Positions 5,952 to 6,918 of a DNA stretch of 6,918 nucleotides are shown here, one piece after another (position 1 is the first letter of the stretch; every line of letters begins with the position of its first letter). The translations under genes were made by a program, and so were the position numbers. The notes under the pieces were generated by a model. That model saw only the letters and a program-made list of their open reading frames with translations, ran no database searches and was not told where the DNA came from. Location: contig JAFQII010000115.1 of the NCBI GenBank assembly GCA_017397605.1, positions 1-6,918 of the forward strand, written 5' to 3'. Source of the stretch: Clostridia bacterium (GTDB taxonomy: Bacteria > Bacillota > Clostridia > Oscillospirales > CAG-382).

Positions 5952-6382
5952 GCGTCACATATTCGCTGTTTTATTTACTTGCGCTTTGGGCGTTTTTGCT
6001 TGGTGCGGCATCGGGGCTTCTTTATGAGGCTTTTCGGTTGCTTCACCGTCTGCATCCGCGTGCAACGTGGCTGATCTTTTTGGAGGATCTGCTGTTTTGT
6101 CTCATCTGTGCGTGCGGACTGCTGTTGTTATTCTTTAATTTGTCATACGGCAGAATGCGTTTTTATGCGTTTGTGTTTATGGCAATCGGTTTTTTGCTGT
6201 GGTATTTTACCGTCGGCAAATTGTTTCAAAAAGCGTTGTCCTGCCTTGCATCGCGGATGCGTCCGCATCTGTTGCGTGTCAGGGCATGGGGACACACAAA
6301 ATTGCAAACCGTTTTGGTCGCGCATGCGGCCAAAAAAGGGTTTGGCGGTTCTTCATTTATCCGGAGGAAACAAGATGCGTAG
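5948..6382 (+). CDS. yabQ: YabQ spore cortex biosynthesis membrane protein
   Basis: This 144-residue protein has three clear hydrophobic spans, at about 6-26, 41-64 and 71-91, followed by a basic cytosolic-type tail (RMRPHLLRVRAWGHTK and RRK near the end). The segment linking spans 2 and 3, NLSYGRMRFYAFVFMAIGF, resembles the conserved N-x-G-x-x-R-x-Y pattern of YabQ. In Bacillus YabQ is a forespore outer-membrane protein of the mother cell that is needed for cortex formation. The present protein is shorter than the Bacillus form (about 200), lacking extra C-terminal sequence. The start overlaps the yabP stop and the end overlaps the divIC start by eight bases, so the three genes are probably translationally linked. 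The adjacent yabP makes the assignment strong. Confidence 0.88.
   Translation: MSVTYSLFYLLALWAFLLGAASGLLYEAFRLLHRLHPRATWLIFLEDLLFCLICACGLLLLFFNLSYGRMRFYAFVFMAIGFLLWYFTVGKLFQKALSCLASRMRPHLLRVRAWGHTKLQTVLVAHAAKKGFGGSSFIRRKQDA
6363..6367 (+). promoter_or_regulatory. Ribosome binding site of divIC
   Basis: GGAGG, a perfect Shine-Dalgarno core, lies inside the last codons of yabQ, seven bases before the ATG at 6375. It fixes the divIC start against longer in-frame readings that run back into yabQ. Confidence 0.85.
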
Positions 6383-6656
6383 TCATCAAACAAGTCTTGC
6401 TGTCAAGGCGGCATTGGGCGGTATTTTAATCGTACTTTTCATTTCTGTGATCAATATGCAGGTCAATCTCAATACCTTGCGCGAGGAGCGTGCCGAGCTG
6501 GAGGAGCAGCTTGCCGATATCCGCGACGATATTCAGGAGACCAACTACCGTCTTTCCGAGGAGACCGATGCCGATTATATTGAGCGTTACGCACGCGAGA
6601 AGCTCGGTTACCGTTATCCCAACGAGATTTTGTTCTACAACGATATAGCAGGCTGA
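6375..6656 (+). CDS. divIC: DivIC/FtsB-family septum formation initiator protein
   Basis: This 93-residue bitopic membrane protein has a short cytoplasmic head, one membrane span (about 8-27, KVxAALGGILIVLFISV-like), then an extracytoplasmic coiled coil (about 31-63, rich in Leu, Glu and Arg heptads such as LREERAELEEQL). It ends with the DivIC/FtsB signature ADYIERYAREKLGYRYPNE (about 66-84). DivIC forms the DivIB-FtsL-DivIC (FtsQLB-like) complex that activates septal peptidoglycan synthesis. The start is fixed by GGAGG at 6363; it overlaps yabQ by eight bases. Its position between yabQ and an S1-domain gene is the same as in Bacillus. FtsL would also be a small coiled-coil protein, but the AREKLG signature and context favour DivIC. 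Confidence 0.93.
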   Translation: MRSHQTSLAVKAALGGILIVLFISVINMQVNLNTLREERAELEEQLADIRDDIQETNYRLSEETDADYIERYAREKLGYRYPNEILFYNDIAG

Positions 6657-6672
6657 CAGCGCATTCTATCGA

Positions 6673-6678
6673 AAGGGG
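6673..6678 (+). promoter_or_regulatory. Ribosome binding site of the S1-domain gene
   Basis: AAGGGG lies six bases before the ATG at 6685 and 12 before a second in-frame ATG at 6691, favouring the first as the start. Confidence 0.65.
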
Positions 6679-6684
6679 CGGCAC

Positions 6685-6918
6685 ATGCGCATGCGGGATC
6701 ACGCGCAAAAGAAGGTCAGGGGCAAGGTCACGGGTATCACATCTTTTGGTGCTTTTATCCGTCTGGAGGATGGCAGAAGCGGTCTTGTTCATATTTCTCA
6801 GGTTGCGGATGTTTATGTTTCGGATGTGCATGATTTTTTGACCGTCGGACAGGAAGTGGAGCCCACAGTGCTGTCGTGTGATGAAAAAGGCAGGCTTGCT
6901 TTTTCACTCAAAATGGAC
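6685..6918 (+). CDS. yabR: S1-domain RNA-binding protein, YabR-like (3' truncated)
   Basis: The reading frame is open from the ATG at 6685 to the window edge, giving 78 residues. Residues 11-76 form one S1 (OB-fold) domain: VRGKVTGITSFGAFIRLEDG with Phe21 and Phe24 of the RNA-binding face, GLVHISQVADVYV (33-45), then VGQEVEPTVLSCDEKGRLAFSLK. The combination SFGAFI plus LVHISQVAD is typical of the YabR/YugI (general stress protein 13, CvfD) group, which binds ribosomes or RNA and affects translation or regulation. The rest of the protein, usually a short variable tail, lies beyond the window. It follows divIC by 28 bases with its own ribosome site and is probably the next gene of the same operon, as in Bacillus. 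The domain is certain; the exact orthology rests on gene order. Confidence 0.88.
   Translation, partial: MRMRDHAQKKVRGKVTGITSFGAFIRLEDGRSGLVHISQVADVYVSDVHDFLTVGQEVEPTVLSCDEKGRLAFSLKMD

Noticed and set aside
1..6918. Search for mobile elements, CRISPR, toxin-antitoxin or other unusual systems
   Set aside because: All space is filled by conserved housekeeping or sporulation genes in familiar order; no transposase, repeat array, attachment site or unexplained gene was seen.

Overview
The window is a dense, plus-strand stretch of housekeeping and sporulation genes from what looks like an endospore-forming Firmicute. The conserved gene order (MOP flippase, mazG, hup, rqcP, yabP, yabQ, divIC, S1 protein), the radical-SAM protein HemZ and the sporulation proteins YabP/YabQ point to class Clostridia. 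The moderately GC-rich, fully coding layout is compatible with the Oscillospirales/Ruminococcaceae area, but that narrower placement is inference. No mobile element, CRISPR array, tRNA or rRNA was seen, and no stretch longer than about 135 bases lacks a gene.

Layout. (1) Bases 1-2439 carry the 3' end of a bifunctional (p)ppGpp synthetase/hydrolase gene (Zn-finger and ACT domains only), then dtd (D-aminoacyl-tRNA deacylase) and hemZ. dtd and hemZ overlap by an ATGA. (2) Bases 2441-4895 hold a SpoVB/YabM-type multi-span flippase, one base after the hemZ stop, and a two-domain MazG nucleotide pyrophosphohydrolase that overlaps it by 14 bases. All five genes look co-transcribed. (3) Bases 4896-5364 form a self-contained unit for the nucleoid protein HU: an A-tract-rich upstream region, a near-consensus SigA promoter with 17-base spacing and a TGn extension, a strong ribosome binding site, the hup gene, and a perfect 13-bp-stem intrinsic terminator. 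(4) Bases 5376-6918 run rqcP (S4 RNA-binding, ribosome-associated quality control), yabP, yabQ (spore cortex/coat-region proteins), divIC (FtsB-like divisome protein) and a truncated S1-domain gene (yabR-like). These are tightly packed or overlapping.

How they fit together. The left block joins stringent-response signalling, tRNA proofreading and a radical-SAM enzyme. The right block is the Clostridia/Bacillus block of envelope, translation-quality, sporulation and division genes.

Points worth a second look: the joining of the rel-dtd-hemZ block to the yabM-mazG block; DTD signature-motif substitutions; MazG without the methylase half found in Bacillus YabN; the HU terminator ending only 11 bases before the rqcP start with no visible rqcP promoter; and a candidate SigE-type promoter overlapping the rqcP stop, upstream of yabP. 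I found no convincing evidence of an undescribed multi-gene system.
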